Origin: Camarhynchus parvulus
Taxonomy: Eukaryota > Chordata > Aves > Passeriformes > Thraupidae
Direction: 5' to 3'
Assembly (NCBI RefSeq): GCF_901933205.1
Contig: NC_044591.1
Span: forward strand, 1,399,501-1,463,500
Length of the DNA: 64,000 nt
Shown here: positions 61,300-64,000 of the stretch, piece after piece
How positions within the stretch are numbered: the stretch's first letter is position 1
How the letters are laid out: each line of letters begins with the position of its first letter
Made by a program: the position numbers and the translations under genes
Notes under the pieces: model-generated
Databases searched by the model: none
What the model was told of the DNA's origin: nothing
What the model saw: only the letters and a program-made list of their open reading frames with translations

Positions 61300-62825
61300 T
61301 CCTTGAAGTTGTGGGTGCCACTAAAGGTTTCCCAAACAGCTGTCATGCCCCAATGGAAGGTAACACCACTGTAGAGGTATTCTTCCCTCTTTTTGATAAA
61401 AAAATGGAGCCAGGCCAGGCACTGGAGTGGTGCTAACCCCCATGGGACACACACAGCCACTGCAGCTCCTGCAGCCACATCTGGATCCATTTATAAAATT
61501 CCTCTACTGCAAAAGCAACCCCTGGAACATACAGGCCAAATTCAAACCCAAAAGACACTGCACTTTGCTGCCAGCCTATATAAATATTTTATCCTTTTCC
61601 TCCTTTCCCTCAGAGCTCCAGTGCCCCAGGAGTCCTGACAGCCCAGAAGCGACAGTGGGAAGCACGTGTCACAGGAGACTTTGGGAAGTTGCATCGCACT
61701 TTGCCACACCTGTGGCTCTACTGCAGCAGGCAGAGGCTGCCAGCCAGGTCAGACCTGTGACTCTGAAGTGAGATAAACTCTCCCTGTCAGGCATCAAGCA
61801 GCATCCCAGCAGATGAAGCTGTCAGGGCTGTGTGACCTTTTCATCTGCTAAAAGATGCAGCTGGGAGCCAAGTAGTAGCTCTTTATTTTCTCCATTTAAT
61901 ATTAAAAATTCTGTCTGGGAAGTACAGAAGGCTTTTTTTCCACGTCTGCCCAGCGGGTTCTGGGCTCTGTGGTGCCAACAGCAGCCTAACAAGATGAAAC
62001 AAATAGTTCCATTTACTTGTCTCCCAAAGGATTGGGAAAACAATAGCACAGGGATCTGGAGATAGATATTAAAAACAAAAGACAAATTGTATTACAGCCA
62101 AAACCTTGATTAGTTCCAGGCGGGAAAGTGAGAGGGATTTCACCACACTGCATTTGGAGTGACCTTGGTGTGTATTTTAATATTTATACCCTCATCTAAT
62201 TAGTATTACTTACTAATATCTAACTCCTCCAATAGAGGATATACATGGGCAGCCCATTTTTGCAGGATCAGAACCAGCTCATGTATTCCAAAGCATCTGG
62301 GTGCCCATGGATGTGGCCACGTAGCCTCACTGCAGTGCCAAAGCACCGCTGTTTATTGGCAAAAAATAATAATGATAACCCCCCAAAAATTTCAAATATC
62401 AGGAAAATCTGGTGGACCTGAACCCTCCTCTAGGATGTCAAATCTGGAAGCCAACCTGTGTTATTTGAACACCGAATAAAATTGTATCAGGGTTAAGTTT
62501 TCAACTAACAATTATTTCATCGCAGTGTCTCTTCTGCCTGCTCAGGAGAAAATTAAGCTGGCAGAGTTGCTTTAATGTAATAACCCTGTTGCTCACCCCA
62601 GAGGTAATAATTACATCTAGAATGGAAAGAGAAGCAAATTCCCAATTGCTTTTACTCAATAGGTTCCCTGTTATCCGGCATGTCCAGGCTTCACTCCCAA
62701 CAATGCAAATCCTTAACAACCTACTTAGGATGCGCAACCCTCCCAAAACTTTATGTGCTTTCCCATCTGTGCTGGCCCGTGCAGCAGCACAGGCAGAGCT
62801 GTGGGAGGGTGGGAGGGGTGGCACT
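61300..62825. other. UBR4 intron, unique stretch with possible conserved element
   Basis: 62090-62760 is low in repeats and AT-rich with octamer and TAATTA-like motifs. No gene recognised. Confidence 0.5.
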
Positions 62826-62828
62826 GAC

Positions 62829-63023
62829 GTGTTGAGCACGTAGAGCACGGTGTGGATGATGTAGGGGATGAGGTGGATGTTGCTCTCGCGGCCGCCGCCC
62901 CCGGTGTCGATGCTGAACGACTGCTCCATGGCGAAGCGCAGGAACAGCAGCTTGATGTCGTGCACGTTCAGCTGGTACGTGGGCTCCCTCTGCCCCGTGC
63001 ACTCCTGCAGGTACGTGTTGTGG
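62829..63023 (-). CDS. UBR4: UBR4 coding exon, fifth from last
   Basis: This 195-bp exon starts after TTTTGCAG at 63024-63025 and ends AC|GTCAGT. It reads HNTYLQECTGQREPTYQLNV, then HDIKLLFLRFAMEQSFS, a Gly-rich loop (DTGGGGRESN) and IHLIPYIIHTVLYVLNT. Its first base completes a Ser codon from the previous exon and its last two bases start the Thr codon finished in the next. The sequence is near-identical to the vertebrate UBR4 C-terminus. The exon start sits at the edge of a 74-bp tandem duplication that contains a second copy of the acceptor (see findings). Confidence 0.95.
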
Positions 63024-63150
63024 CTGCAAAACACCAGGGGGCTTTCAGAGGGCTCCTCCTGCCACAGCACAGCCCCTCCTGCGGGTTTGTGTTGTGGCTG
63101 CAAAACAGCAGGGAGCTTGCAGAGAGCTCCTCCCGCCACAGCACAGCCCA
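62998..63150 (-). repeat. 74-bp tandem duplication covering a UBR4 splice acceptor
   Basis: GTTGTGGCTGCAAAACA occurs at 63017 and 63091, and GAGCTCCTCC..CCACAGCACAGCCC follows each. The copy nearer the exon is the working acceptor. Confidence 0.9.
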
Positions 63151-63349
63151 GGAGCACGGCACAGAAACTCACAAAGGCAGCCCTGCTACCTCGGAGTAAC
63201 CTCCCCAAAGGGAGGCTTTCAGTTCACTCTGGCAAATCCAATTCCATCCGCAGATATCTGTCCACCCATCAATACTGTTTTCCCATGCCCAGGACCTGCG
63301 ATACAGCTCCCTGGCTGGAATGCTTCCAGGATGTTGCCACCCTTGATTC

Positions 63350-63620
63350 CACAGAATCACAGAATGGTTTGGGTTGGGAGGGACATAAAGGTTACCCAGT
63401 CCCAGCCCTTGCCACGGGCAGGGACACCTTCCACTGTCCCAGGCTGCTCAAAGCCTCGTCCAACCTGGCTTTGGACACTGCCAGGGATGGGACATCCATA
63501 ACCTCTCTGGGCATCTTGTGCCAGTGCACATCCCTTCACAGGGAAGACTTTCTTCCCAATACCTGATCTACACCTATCCATTCTCAGGTTCAAAATTTCT
63601 AATGTGACATTACAAACCCA
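63350..63620 (-). mobile_element. CR1 LINE, 3' end fragment in a UBR4 intron
   Basis: Clear reverse CR1: CACAGAATCACAGAATGGTT, TGGGTTGGGAGGGACATAAA, CCACGGGCAGGGACACCTTCC and GCCTGGCTTT-like block, with ATTCTGTG termini at the 3' end. Confidence 0.88.
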
Positions 63621-63629
63621 GCACAAGGT

Positions 63630-64000
63630 AAAGCACAATCCTGACATCAGCATCTCCATCTGCTCCAGACAGGTGCTAGAGTACCTCAGTACCATCCAAG
63701 AGAAGTCTGGAAATCTACACCAGGGAATCCACTGGTGTCAGAAGGTTTCTTTTGTACAGTAGGGGCTCACTGGGCCACAAATGAATCAACATTGCATCTT
63801 CAGCTGTGACTGGGGGCTAAGGAGGCTCTGGAATTATTTACATGAAGCCAAGGAGCAAACAGACACCTGCACTTTTTTAGGAGATTCACTCCTGATGGAA
63901 GAACCTGAAATGGCTCTGTTTTACCAAGATTCAGCTGCACCACCTCTGATCTCAAGATTTCAGGGGAATGTGTGGCAAGGATCTGACTCAGCCAGATGCA
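63630..64000. other. UBR4 intron, right edge
   Basis: No exon with UBR4 similarity and splice sites is visible; the preceding exon must lie beyond the window. Confidence 0.6.

Larger units (their letters stand above)
53345..63023 (-). other. UBR4: UBR4 gene, 3' portion (last five coding exons and 3' UTR)
   Basis: Five exons (739 coding bases) join without a break into the last roughly 245 residues of UBR4, a protein of about 5,180 residues. UBR4 is a very large E3 ubiquitin ligase (N-recognin) that builds branched or K48-type chains in the N-degron pathway and in cytosolic protein quality control. The window carries part of its C-terminal conserved region (Pfam family E3_UbLigase_R4), which includes and flanks the catalytic module. 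All introns obey GT/AG and phases match exactly. The 5' part of the gene lies beyond position 64000. Orientation and neighbour (IFFO2 downstream) match the mammalian arrangement. Confidence 0.96.

Noticed and set aside
62501..63208. 235-codon minus frame extending the UBR4 exon on both sides
   Set aside because: Only 62829-63023 is exon; clear donor and acceptor and loss of family similarity mark the ends.

Overview
This 64 kb window is vertebrate nuclear DNA from a bird, most likely a songbird. The evidence is the many truncated CR1 LINE 3' ends, several short solo-LTR families with TG...CA ends and 6-bp target duplications, an absence of mammalian repeats, and an extraordinary number of GC-rich minisatellites. 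Two protein-coding genes are present, both on the minus strand. The right end (53.3-63.0 kb) carries the last five coding exons and 3' UTR of UBR4, a giant E3 ubiquitin ligase of the N-degron pathway. The left 40 kb carries the first five coding exons of IFFO2, an intermediate-filament-like coiled-coil protein. The same order and orientation (UBR4 upstream of IFFO2) is known from human 1p36. In chicken this block is on a microchromosome, which fits the high GC content and repeat density here (inference).

Layout: 1-8.4 kb holds IFFO2 exons 5 to 2 with short introns full of tandem repeats. 8.35-39.33 kb is the very long first intron, containing CR1 fragments, solo LTRs (including an inverted pair at 18.2-19.4 kb) and more than a dozen minisatellites or microsatellites. 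39.33-40.6 kb is a CpG-island promoter with IFFO2 exon 1. 40.6-53.3 kb is intergenic: a 700-bp TATTTA-rich tract, LTRs, an orphan CpG island at 45.2-47.6 kb and purine-rich arrays. 53.34-64 kb is the UBR4 3' part with its introns. There are no RNA genes, CRISPR arrays or intact mobile elements that I can support.

Points deserving a second look are: (i) IFFO2 exon 1 reads as an open frame only if two homopolymer runs are each one base shorter, which suggests assembly errors; (ii) a phased set of POU-octamer-like plus CGCCC modules just upstream of IFFO2, including a near-match to the SOX-OCT composite site; (iii) a 74-bp tandem duplication that copied the splice acceptor of a UBR4 exon; (iv) an inverted pair of LTRs of one family; (v) an LTR inserted exactly between units of a tandem repeat; and (vi) long stop-free ORFs that are minisatellite artefacts. 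I found no convincing new protein-coding system; the unusual biology here is in repeats and regulation.
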